NCBI RefSeq assembly: GCF_000025705.1
Contig: NC_013959.1
Location: 2,054,001 to 2,118,000, forward strand
Source of the DNA: Sideroxydans lithotrophicus ES-1
GTDB taxonomy: Bacteria; Pseudomonadota; Gammaproteobacteria; Burkholderiales; Gallionellaceae
DNA: 64,000 nt
Direction: 5' to 3'
Shown in pieces: positions 38,887-47,727 of the stretch (its first letter is position 1; every line of letters starts with the position of its first letter). The notes under the pieces are model-generated. The model saw only the letters and a program-made list of their open reading frames with translations. It was not told the DNA's origin and searched no databases. The translations under genes and the position numbers were made by a program.

Positions 38887-39789
38887 ATGAACCAAGCTGA
38901 ACTCAACCAGCGCTACGCCATCGGCAACCACGTGCAATTCAAGGAGATCGCCGCCGGCATGATCGTCGCCGAAGTCGCCAACCAGCACGCCCTCGCCAAC
39001 ATCGCATTGCAGGGCGCGCATATCGCCACCTTCCAGCCGCGCGGCGAGGAGCCGGTGATCTGGCTGTCGCCGCTGGCCAAATTCGTACCAGGCAAATCCA
39101 TCCGCGGCGGCGTGCCGATCTGCTGGCCATGGTTCGGCCCGCACAAGAGCGACAGCAAGCTGCCCGGTCACGGCTATGCGCGCACCGTGCCTTGGGAAGT
39201 GCTGGAAACCATGGCGCTGAGCGATGGCTCGACTTTCCTGCGCTTCGGCCTGGTCGAGAGCGATGCCACCGGCGCACAATGGCCCCACTCATCCTCGGTG
39301 CAACTGGAAGTGACTGTGGGCAAATCATTGCGAGTGGAACTGGTTACCGTCAATACGGGTACGGCGGCATTCGAACTCGGCGAAGCGTTGCATACCTACT
39401 TCCAGATCAGCGATGTCGCCAAGATGACCATCCGCGGCCTGGAGAACTGCGCCTACCTGGACAAGGTGCAGGACTTCGCGCGTTTCACCCAGAAGGACGG
39501 CATCGTCATCGAAAGCGAAGTGGATCGCGTGTACATCAACACCGCAGCGGATTGCGTGATCGAGGACAAGGGCATGAAACGCGCCATCCGCATCGCCAAG
39601 CAAGGCAGCATGTCCACCGTGGTGTGGAACCCGTGGACCGAGAAAGCCGACAAGATGGGCGACTTCGGCGAAGATGGCCATCGCGGCATGGTGTGCGTGG
39701 AGAGCGGCAATGCGCTGGAAAACGTCGTGGTGCTCGCACCGGGCGAGACGCACAAGCTGGTGGCGGTATACAGCGTCGAAAAGCTGTAA
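38887..39789 (+). CDS. glucose-6-phosphate 1-epimerase / D-hexose-6-phosphate mutarotase (YeaD family)
   Basis: 300 aa aldose-1-epimerase fold. Family motifs: GGVPICWPWFGPH near 80, GHGYARTVPWEV near 98, GEALHTYFQISD near 170, and CVESGNALENVVVLAPGETH near the end with the catalytic Glu. It interconverts alpha and beta anomers of glucose-6-phosphate. It is 34 bp after the secretion ATPase gene; the functional link is not obvious. Confidence 0.92.
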   Translation: MNQAELNQRYAIGNHVQFKEIAAGMIVAEVANQHALANIALQGAHIATFQPRGEEPVIWLSPLAKFVPGKSIRGGVPICWPWFGPHKSDSKLPGHGYARTVPWEVLETMALSDGSTFLRFGLVESDATGAQWPHSSSVQLEVTVGKSLRVELVTVNTGTAAFELGEALHTYFQISDVAKMTIRGLENCAYLDKVQDFARFTQKDGIVIESEVDRVYINTAADCVIEDKGMKRAIRIAKQGSMSTVVWNPWTEKADKMGDFGEDGHRGMVCVESGNALENVVVLAPGETHKLVAVYSVEKL

Positions 39790-39806
39790 CAGCGTTGCCA
39801 CAAAAC

Positions 39807-39836
39807 AAAAGAGCCGCTTTGCAGCGGCTCTTTTTT
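39807..39836. terminator. bidirectional intrinsic terminator
   Basis: Stem GAGCCGCT/AGCGGCTC (39811-39818 and 39823-39830) with a TTGC loop, A4 before and T6 after. It lies between convergent yeaD-type gene and efp. Confidence 0.9.
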
Positions 39837-39856
39837 ATTGCATCGCAGAAGCAGGC

Positions 39857-40423
39857 TTAGTTCGCGCGCTTCTTGTACTCGTTGGTGCGAGTGTCGATCT
39901 CGATCTTGTCGCCGATCTCGATGAACGCGGCCACGGGCAACTCGAAACCGGAACCCTTCAGGCGAGCAGGCTTCATCACCTTGCCGGAAGTGTCGCCGCG
40001 CACGGCAGGCTCGGTGTACTCGATCTCGCGCACGATGGTGTTGGGCAACTCGACCGAGATTGCCTTGCCGTCATAGAACACCACTTCGCAGATGTCTTCC
40101 ATGCCGTCGGCCAGGTAGTTCACCACGTCGCCGACGTTGTCCTTTTCCACTTCGTACTGGTTGTATTCGGTGTCCATGAATACGTACATCGGATCGGCGA
40201 AATAGCTGTAGGTGCATTCTTTCTTGTCGAGAATGATCTGGTCGAACTTGTCGTCTGCTGCATAAACCGTCTCTTTGGCGGTTTCGGTCAACAGGTTCTT
40301 CATCTTCATCTTGACCACGGAACCGTTACGGCCGGAACGGCTGTATTCGGCCTTCAGGATCACCATCGGATCGCCGCCAACATTGATCACGTTACCGGCG
40401 CGAAGTTCTTGTGCTGTTTTCAT
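39857..40423 (-). CDS. efp: elongation factor P
   Basis: 188 aa, full length. Domain I loop reads YSRSGRNGS with Arg at the modification site (about residue 32), instead of the Lys of E. coli. Arg32 EF-P is activated by rhamnosylation by EarP, and earP lies directly upstream (33 bp from the efp start). The KOW-like domain and two OB domains are intact through [17 protein letters not shown] relieves ribosome stalling at polyproline. Confidence 0.97.
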   Translation of the reverse strand: MKTAQELRAGNVINVGGDPMVILKAEYSRSGRNGSVVKMKMKNLLTETAKETVYAADDKFDQIILDKKECTYSYFADPMYVFMDTEYNQYEVEKDNVGDVVNYLADGMEDICEVVFYDGKAISVELPNTIVREIEYTEPAVRGDTSGKVMKPARLKGSGFELPVAAFIEIGDKIEIDTRTNEYKKRAN

Positions 40424-40456
40424 GTTTACTGCCCCTCAAAATTCAAGGCGCGGATT

Positions 40457-41596
40457 CTATTCACTTTGGCGGTAAAAATCCAGCAAATTCAATGCAAGAT
40501 TATTGCCCGCCAGCCGACCCGCCCATGCCTTTCCGTGCCGGACCAGCGCCCCGTGGTGTGCCAGAAAGTGAGTCCATGCTGCGGCGATATCCTGCCCGCC
40601 ATTCCAGGCTAGCCACAAATCCCGTATTGAATGTGTGGTTTCTGGCGGCAACCCCGCCGTATAGCGCTTCAGCAAGGCGTTCAGCTTCGCCAGATGCACC
40701 CCGTCGTGCTGCGGGTATATGTGCCATATGAACGGCTTGGCCGCCCATTGCGTTCGTACGCAGGAATCCTCGCCGCGCACAAAATTGACGTCGCACGCCC
40801 ACAACAGCTCGTCGTAGCGCTCCTGCTCGACGAAAGGCAGCACATGCACGCGCAGGTTGCCGCGCTGCCAGACATCGCCCGCCTTGCCCTCACCCTGTCC
40901 GAAATACCCGGCCACCTGCGGCAAGGAACGCCCGACCGGCAGCAGACAGGTCACCGGCTGCTCACCCCGCTCCCAGGCACTCAGCAAACTGGCCATCGCC
41001 TCGTTCTCGTAGCTGAACAAGGACACCCGCACCTCGCCCGCCACACGCTCCGGCACCCCCAGGCCATTCCAGTAGCGCCGCTGCACCACCATGTCGGACT
41101 GGAAAACATCCCGCTGCGCCAGCAGGTCGCGTTCCAGCAGCAATCCGCCGGTTCTGGCGGTGAAACCGGGGAAGAAGAAATATTTGGTCAGCGGCAGGGT
41201 CGGATGCGGCGACGGCAACTTGTGGCAGCCCTCCACCCAGTCCTCGGCTGACAGGTATTCCAGATTCAGCCAAACCGGTTTGACCTCTCTCGCCGCCATC
41301 CTCGCCACATAAGACTGCGGCAAGCGACAGGCGAAAGCCTCGATCACCAGACCGGCCGGTTCTACTGCAGGGAATTCGGCAGGCCAGCGACGCACCTCCA
41401 CCCCGCGGCGGCGCTGCATATCCAGCGCCGCATCCGCATCGGGACAAAGACGCTGAAAACTGGCCAGATCATCCACCCACAGCCGCACATTCACTTCGCA
41501 CTCGTTCGCCAGCTGCCGCGCCAGGCGCCAGCACACGCCGATGTCACCGTAGTTGTCGATGACGTTGCAGAAGATGTCGCATGATTCATTCCGCAT
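40457..41596 (-). CDS. earP: EF-P arginine rhamnosyltransferase EarP
   Basis: 379 aa from the ATG at 41596 (MRNESCDIFCNVIDNYGDIG). The N-terminal motif CNVIDNYGDIGVCWRLARQL carries the conserved aspartates of GT104 enzymes; other EarP stretches include WLNLEYLSAEDWVEGCHKLPS split over about 115-135, KYFFFPGF, and FVRGEDSCVRTQWAAKPFIWH. It transfers rhamnose from dTDP-L-rhamnose to Arg32 of EF-P. The adjoining efp gene with Arg at that site confirms the pairing. Its 5' end overlaps the 3' end of the ABC permease gene by 11 bp. Confidence 0.95.
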   Translation of the reverse strand: MRNESCDIFCNVIDNYGDIGVCWRLARQLANECEVNVRLWVDDLASFQRLCPDADAALDMQRRRGVEVRRWPAEFPAVEPAGLVIEAFACRLPQSYVARMAAREVKPVWLNLEYLSAEDWVEGCHKLPSPHPTLPLTKYFFFPGFTARTGGLLLERDLLAQRDVFQSDMVVQRRYWNGLGVPERVAGEVRVSLFSYENEAMASLLSAWERGEQPVTCLLPVGRSLPQVAGYFGQGEGKAGDVWQRGNLRVHVLPFVEQERYDELLWACDVNFVRGEDSCVRTQWAAKPFIWHIYPQHDGVHLAKLNALLKRYTAGLPPETTHSIRDLWLAWNGGQDIAAAWTHFLAHHGALVRHGKAWAGRLAGNNLALNLLDFYRQSE

Positions 41597-42785
41597 GCAA
41601 TGCCTCCACCGGATCGAGCCTCGCCGCGCGCATGGCCGGTACCACACCGGCCATCAGGCCGATGCTGACCGCAGTCAGTTCGGCCAGCACTGCAAACGGC
41701 CACGGTGTATGCACCGGCAAAGCAGGAAACAGCCAGTGCAGCCCCTGCGCAATGCCGATGCCGATGAGCAGCCCCAGCACACCTCCCATCGCGGACAGCA
41801 GCATGGCTTCGCCCAGGAACAACGTCAGCACCTGATTTTTGCGCGCCCCCAACGCACGTAGCAGGCCGATCTCGGCGGTGCGTTCAGTGACGGCCATGGT
41901 CATGATGGTGAGGATGCCGACCGCGCCGACCAACAGCGAAATCCCGCCCAGCGCACCGACGGCGAAAGTGAGTATGTTCAGCACCGAACTCAGCACTTCC
42001 AGCGCCTGTTCTTGCGAGATGATGGTGAAATCCTCGCGTCCATGCCGCTCTTTCAGGCGTTCGGTGAGGATGCGGATGACCGTGTTGGCATCGACATCGG
42101 CGCGATAACTGACGTTGACCTCCATCAACCCAGGGCGATTGAACAGCTCCATCGCCCGTGCGGCCGGGATGAACACCGTATCGTCCATGTCCATGCCCAG
42201 TATCTGCCCTTTCGACTCCATCACACCAACCACGCGGTAGCGCTGCCCGCCGATGCGCAAATATTGCCCAAGCGGGTTCGTTCCGGCAAAAAGCTCCTGC
42301 TCGATCTTCGCTCCGATCACGGCCAGTGCGCGCGCCTGTTCGTTGTCTGCATCGACCCAGAAACTGCCGCTCTGCACCTTCATCGTGAACGCATGGCCAA
42401 AATCGCGCCCCTCCCCCAGTACCATGGTGCGCCGGGTTCTGCCCTGGAATTTCACCTCGGCATTACCCACCAGACTGGGAACGATATGTTCCACATAGGG
42501 CAGGCGTCGCAAGGCATCGGCATCTTCCAGCGTCAACGGCCTGACCGAGCCGAAGATGCCGACGTTGCCCCCCTGCGTCTGGGTCTTGCCTGGTTGCACG
42601 CTGATGATGTTGGTGCCGAATTGCGAAAATTCGGACAGCATGAACTGGTGCAGCCCTTCGCCGATGGAAGTGAGCAGGATCACCGCGGCGATACCGATGG
42701 CGATGCCGAGCCCGGTGAGGAAGCTGCGCATCCGATAGGTTAGGAAGCTGGAGGAAGTAAGGGTGATCAGGTCGCGCAAGAACAT
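41586..42785 (-). CDS. ABC transporter permease, MacB/FtsX type (second permease)
   Basis: 399 aa. One N-terminal membrane helix (FLTGLGIAIGIAAVILLTSIG), a MacB periplasmic core domain (about 50-240; GTNIISVQPGKTQ), then three C-terminal helices of the FtsX fold (LTFAVGALGGISLLVGAVGI, ARKNQVLTLFLGEAMLLSA). Members of this family move substrates from the periplasm by mechanotransmission rather than pumping through the membrane. It belongs with the adaptor, ATPase and first permease upstream but is separated from them by a 140-bp palindromic element. Confidence 0.88.
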   Translation of the reverse strand: MFLRDLITLTSSSFLTYRMRSFLTGLGIAIGIAAVILLTSIGEGLHQFMLSEFSQFGTNIISVQPGKTQTQGGNVGIFGSVRPLTLEDADALRRLPYVEHIVPSLVGNAEVKFQGRTRRTMVLGEGRDFGHAFTMKVQSGSFWVDADNEQARALAVIGAKIEQELFAGTNPLGQYLRIGGQRYRVVGVMESKGQILGMDMDDTVFIPAARAMELFNRPGLMEVNVSYRADVDANTVIRILTERLKERHGREDFTIISQEQALEVLSSVLNILTFAVGALGGISLLVGAVGILTIMTMAVTERTAEIGLLRALGARKNQVLTLFLGEAMLLSAMGGVLGLLIGIGIAQGLHWLFPALPVHTPWPFAVLAELTAVSIGLMAGVVPAMRAARLDPVEALHAE

Positions 42786-42789
42786 ATGG

Positions 42790-42929
42790 GGTGCCTCTAA
42801 AAATCCAAATTTCGTCGCAATACTGCGTTGCTCACAAAAAATTACTCCTTACATATTTCATAATTTGCCGCGTCGCAATTTTTTGCTCGCGCCTTGTCTT
42901 GCTTAGAACTTTGAACTTTTAGAAATACC
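42790..42929. repeat. 140-bp imperfect palindromic element (MITE-like) between two permease genes
   Basis: The ends GGTGCCTCTAAAAA (42790-42803) and, on the other strand, GGTATTTCTAAAAG (42929-42916) match at 10 of 14 positions. The arms stay similar further inward, for example CAAAAAATTAC against GCAAAAAATTGCG. The element is AT-richer than the genes around it and fills the whole gap between permease genes, ending 4 bp from the start codon of the second. Confidence 0.6.
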
Positions 42930-42935
42930 CATAGC

Positions 42936-44144
42936 TCACTTGCCCGCGAGTGCTGCTACCGGGTCGAGCCGTGCCGCACGCCGTGCCGGCCACACGCTGA
43001 ACAGGATGCCTGTGCCCAGTGCCGTGCCGCAGGCCGCAAGCACCGCCCACCACGGCGGACTGACCGGCAGACTGGGATATATCTGCCCAATGACGATACT
43101 GCCCGCATAACCGAGCACCAGTCCGACGACACTGCCGGCGGTCGAAAGTAGTGCCGCCTCGGCAAAGAACAGCATGCGTATCTGTTTGCCCGGCGCGCCC
43201 AGCGCCTTGAGCAGGCCGATCTCCTTGACGCGCTGCGCCACCGCGATGAGCATCACGTTCATGATCAACACCCCCGCCACGGCCAGGCTGATCGCGGCGA
43301 TGCCTCCCACGGCCATGGTCAGCGCGGTGAGGATACGGTCGAAGGTGGCGAGCACGGCGTCCTGCGTGATGACAGTCACATCCTTTTCCCCGCTGTGGCG
43401 CTGGAACATGATCTGCTCGGCATCGTGCTTGGCCTGTTCGATGGAATCGCGGTTCTTGGCTTCGATGAGGATACGGAACAGCCCCGACGTATTGAATAAT
43501 TGGTGAGCGGAGGCAACCGGTACGATGACCAGCTCATCCGTACGCATGCCCATGGATTCTCCCTGCGAAGCCAATACGCCGATGACCCGGAAGCGCCGAT
43601 CACCCAGCCGCACCCATTGCCCAACGGCTTGCTCGTTGCCAAACAACTCCTGTTTCATCTGCTTGCCGAGTACGCACACCGAGGAGCTTTCATGAATATC
43701 GCCCGCCGGCAAAAACTTGCCGATGCCGATGCTCATATGGCGCACTTCCAGCAAGTTGGACGTGGAACCGAGCACCACCACTTCGCGGTTCAGCGCACCG
43801 CGCGACAACGTGGCGGAACCGACGGTCAACGGCGCGATGCGCCTGATCGCTCGGCTGCGCAACAGCGCCTCGGCATCGTCCAGCGTGATATCGCGCGGCG
43901 TCTGCCCGGACATCAGGCCCGGGCCGACGCCTGAGGTTTCGGTGCGCCCGGGCAACACGATGACGAGATTGGTGCCGAGCGAGGAGAACTGGTCGACCAC
44001 ATACCGGCGCGCCCCTTCGCCCAGCGCAGTGAGCACCACCACTGCCGCCACGCCGATGGACATCGCCAGCATCATCAACAGCGTGCGCGTCGGGCTGCCG
44101 CGCAGGCTGCCAGAGGCGAATTGCAGGGTGTCGGCGAGTTTCAT
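42936..44144 (-). CDS. ABC transporter permease, MacB/FtsX type (first permease)
   Basis: 402 aa with the same layout as its neighbour: N-terminal helix (TLLMMLAMSIGVAAVVVLTALG), a MacB core periplasmic domain (GTNLVIVLPGRTE onwards), and three C-terminal helices (TMAVGGIAAISLAVAGVLI, GKQIRMLFFAEAALLSTAG). It is homologous to but clearly different from the second permease, so the transporter may be a heterodimer. Its ATG overlaps the ATPase stop by 4 bp. Confidence 0.88.
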   Translation of the reverse strand: MKLADTLQFASGSLRGSPTRTLLMMLAMSIGVAAVVVLTALGEGARRYVVDQFSSLGTNLVIVLPGRTETSGVGPGLMSGQTPRDITLDDAEALLRSRAIRRIAPLTVGSATLSRGALNREVVVLGSTSNLLEVRHMSIGIGKFLPAGDIHESSSVCVLGKQMKQELFGNEQAVGQWVRLGDRRFRVIGVLASQGESMGMRTDELVIVPVASAHQLFNTSGLFRILIEAKNRDSIEQAKHDAEQIMFQRHSGEKDVTVITQDAVLATFDRILTALTMAVGGIAAISLAVAGVLIMNVMLIAVAQRVKEIGLLKALGAPGKQIRMLFFAEAALLSTAGSVVGLVLGYAGSIVIGQIYPSLPVSPPWWAVLAACGTALGTGILFSVWPARRAARLDPVAALAGK

Positions 44145-44821
44145 TTTGCGTGTTGTACATCGGAAACGATGCGGCCATCCAGCATGTGTATCTGGCGCCT
44201 GGATCTTGCACCGATCTCGGCATCGTGCGTCACCACCACCAGCGTGATGCCCTGCTCCATCAAACCTTCCAGCAATTTCAAAACTTCCCAGCCGGTACTC
44301 CGATCCAGATTGCCGGTCGGTTCATCGGCCAGCAGCACCGTGGGGTTCATCACGGTGGCGCGGGCGATGGCCACACGCTGGCGCTGGCCGCCGGAAAGCT
44401 GATCTGGTCGGTGATCGGCGCGTTCTGACAATCCATAGTTTTGCATCAGCACTTGCACGCGCGCTCTGCGCTCTTCGGACGGAATACCCGCGAGGATCAT
44501 CGGCAATTCGACGTTCTGTGCTGCGGTTAGTCGAGGGACAAGGTGGAAGGACTGGAACACGAAGCCGATCTTTTCGCGGCGTACGCGTGCCTGCTGCTCG
44601 TCGTTCAGGTCGCTGACGTTGCCGCCATCCAGCAGGTAGGTGCCGGATGTCGGCCGGTCAAGCAGGCCAAGCATGTTGAGCATGGTGGATTTACCCGAAC
44701 CGGACGGCCCCATGATGGAAATGTATTCACCCGCATCGAGGCGCAGGTTGATGTCGCGCAATGCGGCGACTTGCTGGTCGCCGACGATGAAGGTGCGGCA
44801 GACGTTTTGCAGTTCGATCAT
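44141..44821 (-). CDS. ABC transporter ATP-binding protein (MacB/LolD type)
   Basis: 226 aa. Walker A GPSGSGKST near 39, Q-loop VFQSFHLVPRLTAAQN, signature LSGGQRQRVAIARA near 140, Walker B VLLADEPTGNLD, and H-loop VVVTHDAEIG. This is a typical stand-alone ATPase for FtsX/MacB-type permeases. It overlaps both the adaptor gene and the first permease gene by 4 bp. Confidence 0.95.
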   Translation of the reverse strand: MIELQNVCRTFIVGDQQVAALRDINLRLDAGEYISIMGPSGSGKSTMLNMLGLLDRPTSGTYLLDGGNVSDLNDEQQARVRREKIGFVFQSFHLVPRLTAAQNVELPMILAGIPSEERRARVQVLMQNYGLSERADHRPDQLSGGQRQRVAIARATVMNPTVLLADEPTGNLDRSTGWEVLKLLEGLMEQGITLVVVTHDAEIGARSRRQIHMLDGRIVSDVQHAK

Positions 44822-45999
44822 TTCGCCGGCTTGGCCTGTTCTGGAACGGCACGCACCCCGGCTTTCACGCCCGGGCGATCCAGTGAAGACACGACCCGAT
44901 CACCCTCTTCCAGGCCGGAAGTCACTTCGGCGTATTCCCAGTTGGACAGACCCGTCGTCACCTTGCGTTCTTCCAGTACGCCGTCGTTGCCGTAGCGCAG
45001 CACGCGATTGCCTTCCAGCAAGGTCTGCGTGGGGATGCGCAACACCTGATTGCGCACATCGTAGATGATCTCGACGTCGGCACTGTAGCCCACGAGCAGG
45101 TTGTTCTTCTCGTTGAGCTTGTCGAATTCCACTTCGACCTCGACCGTGCGCGCCTGTTTTTCCAAGTCGAGCACGTATGGCGCGATGCGCCGCACCTTGC
45201 CGCCGAATACGCGCCCCTTGATCGCATCCAGCGTGATGCGGCTGCGCTGCCCGATCTTGAGTTTGCTGGCGTCCACTTCGTCGATCGGCGCACTCACATA
45301 CATGCAACTGTCGTCGATCAGATCGATGGCCGGCAGGGTCGGGATCCCGGGCGGCGACGGCGTGGCATATTCGCCCAGCTCGCCGCTGATATCCGCCACC
45401 ACGCCGTCGAACGGCGCACGCAACACCATGCGGTCCAGCGTGGCACGGGCAAGCGCGATGCGCGACTTGCTCTGATCGATATCGCCCTTGGCGGAATTGC
45501 AGGCCGACTGCTTCGACGATGCATCGGTGAGCGCGCGGTCGAGTTGCTGCGCCGAGATGAATCCCTTGTTGCGCAATTCCTGCGAACGCACAGCATCGCG
45601 CTGTGCCGCATCGGCCAGCGTGCACACTTCATTCACACGGGATTGCGAAACCTTGAGCTGCTCTTGCGCCAGCCGCTCCTGGGCATGCAGGTCATTGTCC
45701 CAGAGCTCGAGCAGCACCTGTCCCTTCTTCACGCGCTGACCTTTCTTCACCTGCAGCTTGGATATCTGGCCTCCGGCCGCGGGCGACATCTTGGCTCGGC
45801 GGCAGGCATTCACCGTACCGGCGCGGGTATTGCTCACCGAGGCCTCCACAGTGCCGCGCTCGACTGTTTGCAGTAGCACCGGGATAGGCTTGCTGCGTGT
45901 GAAATAACCGATACCGACCGCCAATGCGGTGACGGCAACGACTGCGATGGTGAGCTTCTTGTATTTTGACGGGATGCTGCCGAGTTGCGGGAAAGTCAT
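44818..45999 (-). CDS. periplasmic adaptor protein, MacA/HlyD family
   Basis: 393 aa. One N-terminal helix (LTIAVVAVTALAVGIGYF), a split lipoyl domain (GQISKLQVKKGQRVKKGQVLLELWDND and its partner RAPFDGVVADISGELGEYATP split over about 200-225), a helical hairpin (about 95-190), then beta-barrel and membrane-proximal domains. It bridges the inner-membrane transporter to an outer-membrane TolC-type channel, which is not encoded here. It starts the four-gene exporter operon. Substrate unknown; MacAB relatives export macrolides, peptides, heme precursors or siderophores. Confidence 0.9.
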   Translation of the reverse strand: MTFPQLGSIPSKYKKLTIAVVAVTALAVGIGYFTRSKPIPVLLQTVERGTVEASVSNTRAGTVNACRRAKMSPAAGGQISKLQVKKGQRVKKGQVLLELWDNDLHAQERLAQEQLKVSQSRVNEVCTLADAAQRDAVRSQELRNKGFISAQQLDRALTDASSKQSACNSAKGDIDQSKSRIALARATLDRMVLRAPFDGVVADISGELGEYATPSPPGIPTLPAIDLIDDSCMYVSAPIDEVDASKLKIGQRSRITLDAIKGRVFGGKVRRIAPYVLDLEKQARTVEVEVEFDKLNEKNNLLVGYSADVEIIYDVRNQVLRIPTQTLLEGNRVLRYGNDGVLEERKVTTGLSNWEYAEVTSGLEEGDRVVSSLDRPGVKAGVRAVPEQAKPAK

Positions 46000-46041
46000 T
46001 GACGCTCCTGACCGTTCGCTGCCGTGATGAAGCTGGAAGAG

Positions 46042-46117
46042 TGGTGCCGATGACCGGGATCGAACTGGTGACCTACGCGTTACGAGTGCGTTGCTCTACC
46101 AACTGAGCTACATCGGC
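46042..46117 (-). tRNA. tRNA-Thr (anticodon CGT)
   Basis: 76 nt including an encoded CCA. The 5' GCCGATG pairs with CATCGGC before ACCA; D arm GCTC...GAGC, anticodon loop CTCGTAA giving CGT, and T arm with GTTCGATCC are all in place. It reads ACG threonine codons. Confidence 0.95.
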
Positions 46118-46162
46118 GTTCCGGCGCGGATTATAAGCGGACATGCGAAGAAGCGGCAACGC

Positions 46163-47197
46163 TTAACGCCACAGATAGGGTGAAACATCGAACGGCTGTG
46201 GTGTGCCGTTGATCGTATTCATCAGCACTTCCACGCTGGCCGGTGTCATGGTTACGCCGTAGCGGTAATGACCGCTGTTGATAAAAAGGTTGGGCAGGTG
46301 CGGATGCCGCCCGATGGTCGGGATGTTGCCGGGAGAACCAGGACGCAACCCTGCCCAATGTTTGATGACAGGCATTTCACGCAAGGCTGGCAACAACACA
46401 GCCCCGCGTTGCAACAGCATCGCGTGCGCCTCTTCGGTGGTGCTCTTGTCGAAACCCACATCCTCGCGCGTACTGCCCAGCAACAGATGGCCGTCACGGC
46501 GCGGAATCAGATAGATGTCTCCTTGCAACACGATATGCGGTAGCGGTGGCGCGTCGAATTTGAACAGCAGCATCTGTCCGCGTATCGGCTTGATGTCGGC
46601 GTGCAGGGCATGTGCACCCAACAGCACTTTGCTCCATGCGCCTGCGGTCACGACGTAGGCATCCGCGCTGAAATCGCCCTGAGTCGTTGCCAGATGCGTG
46701 ACCTTCCCCGCTTTCTCAACGATCTGTTCGACTGCGCATTGTTCCACGATGCGTCCACCAAGCTGTTCGACACGGGCACGCAGGCTTTGCATCAGACGCG
46801 GATTGCGCGCCTGGGCGATGTCCGGCAACAACAGCCCATCGTCGTTTCGTTCAGCCTTCATCCCGTGCGTGGCACACCATCGCAGCGCAGCCAGCATGTC
46901 GAATGGCGGCATCACCAGCATGCCGCTGCGCTGATATTCGGGATCGATGCCCGTCGCCCGATGCAAAGCCTCGGCGTAGTCGCCGAACAGGCCCATGCCG
47001 CGCAATGCCAGCCGGTTCACTTCGTCCGGATAGTCCCAGGGGCACAGCGGCGACAATATCCCGCCGCCCGCCCACGAAGACTCCCGCCCGACCGGACCGC
47101 GTTCCAGCACGGTCACGCCGCCACCCTGCCGCAACAGAGCTTCCGCCGTCGCCAGCCCCAGCGCGCCGGCCCCTATCACCATGAATTCAGTACCCAA
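46163..47197 (-). CDS. thiO: glycine oxidase ThiO
   Basis: FAD-dependent DAO-family oxidase. N-terminal dinucleotide motif VIGAGALGLATAEALL, then GRESSWAGGGILSPLCPW, which is typical of ThiO, and a C-terminal RPGSPGNIPTIGRH and NSGHYRYGVTM stretch that contacts FAD. It makes the glycine imine used for the thiazole of thiamine. The start is uncertain: I favour a TTG at 47197 (344 aa), which has AAGGG 5 bp upstream and keeps the first beta strand (GTEFMVIGAG). A TTG at 47227, a GTG at 47203 and an ATG at 47182 are alternatives. It is divergent from pilE. Confidence 0.88.
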   Translation of the reverse strand: MGTEFMVIGAGALGLATAEALLRQGGGVTVLERGPVGRESSWAGGGILSPLCPWDYPDEVNRLALRGMGLFGDYAEALHRATGIDPEYQRSGMLVMPPFDMLAALRWCATHGMKAERNDDGLLLPDIAQARNPRLMQSLRARVEQLGGRIVEQCAVEQIVEKAGKVTHLATTQGDFSADAYVVTAGAWSKVLLGAHALHADIKPIRGQMLLFKFDAPPLPHIVLQGDIYLIPRRDGHLLLGSTREDVGFDKSTTEEAHAMLLQRGAVLLPALREMPVIKHWAGLRPGSPGNIPTIGRHPHLPNLFINSGHYRYGVTMTPASVEVLMNTINGTPQPFDVSPYLWR

Positions 47198-47307
47198 AAT
47201 CACCCTTCCATGCCGCTGGTCTGGCAAAATTGCCTCTCATCGGTTTTGACTAACCGTATTGACATGTTCTGTTCTAACTTTCGCATTACAAAATTTGGGA
47301 GAGCAAA

Positions 47308-47727
47308 ATGAAATTGCACAAAGGATTTACCTTGATCGAGTTGATGGTCGTTGTAGCCATCATCGCCATACTAGCATCGGTGGCTTTCCCCGCCTATCAG
47401 GATTACGTCGTCAGAAGCAAGATTCCCGAGGCGACTTCAACCCTCTCGACCATGCGCGTGCAGATGGAGCAATGCTTCCAGGACAATCGCTCCTATGCGA
47501 CCTGCAACTGCAACAACACCGGCAACAATTTCGATGTCTCCTGCCCCGCGACGCCTGGCGCCACCACTTATACTTTGCAGGCGATCGGCAAGAACACCAT
47601 GGCCGGATTCACTTATACCGTGGACCAGGCCAACGCCCAGACCTCCACCATCGCCGCGCCGGCCCCTGCCAACTGGCAAAGTCCACAACAGTCCTGCTGG
47701 ATAACCAAAGCGGGGGGCCAGTGTTAA
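47308..47727 (+). CDS. pilE: type IV pilin PilE
   Basis: 139 aa. A short leader MKLHKG is followed by the prepilin peptidase site and class III signal [20 protein letters not shown] with Glu5. The helix continues with [14 protein letters not shown]. The C-terminal region has a Cys pair ([14 protein letters not shown]) for the pilin D-loop. GGGAG lies about 9 bp before the ATG. In the pil operon this may be a minor pilin rather than the major subunit; its position upstream of fimT rather than after pilY1 differs from Pseudomonas. Confidence 0.93.
   Translation: MKLHKGFTLIELMVVVAIIAILASVAFPAYQDYVVRSKIPEATSTLSTMRVQMEQCFQDNRSYATCNCNNTGNNFDVSCPATPGATTYTLQAIGKNTMAGFTYTVDQANAQTSTIAAPAPANWQSPQQSCWITKAGGQC

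Noticed and set aside
47221-47236. sigma54-like GGC/TGC pair upstream of pilE
   Set aside because: The GG and GC elements are about 7 bp apart instead of 10, too close for sigma54.
47259-47720. N-terminal extension of the fimT frame
   Set aside because: This part overlaps pilE out of frame; the prepilin signal begins just after the GTG at 47721.
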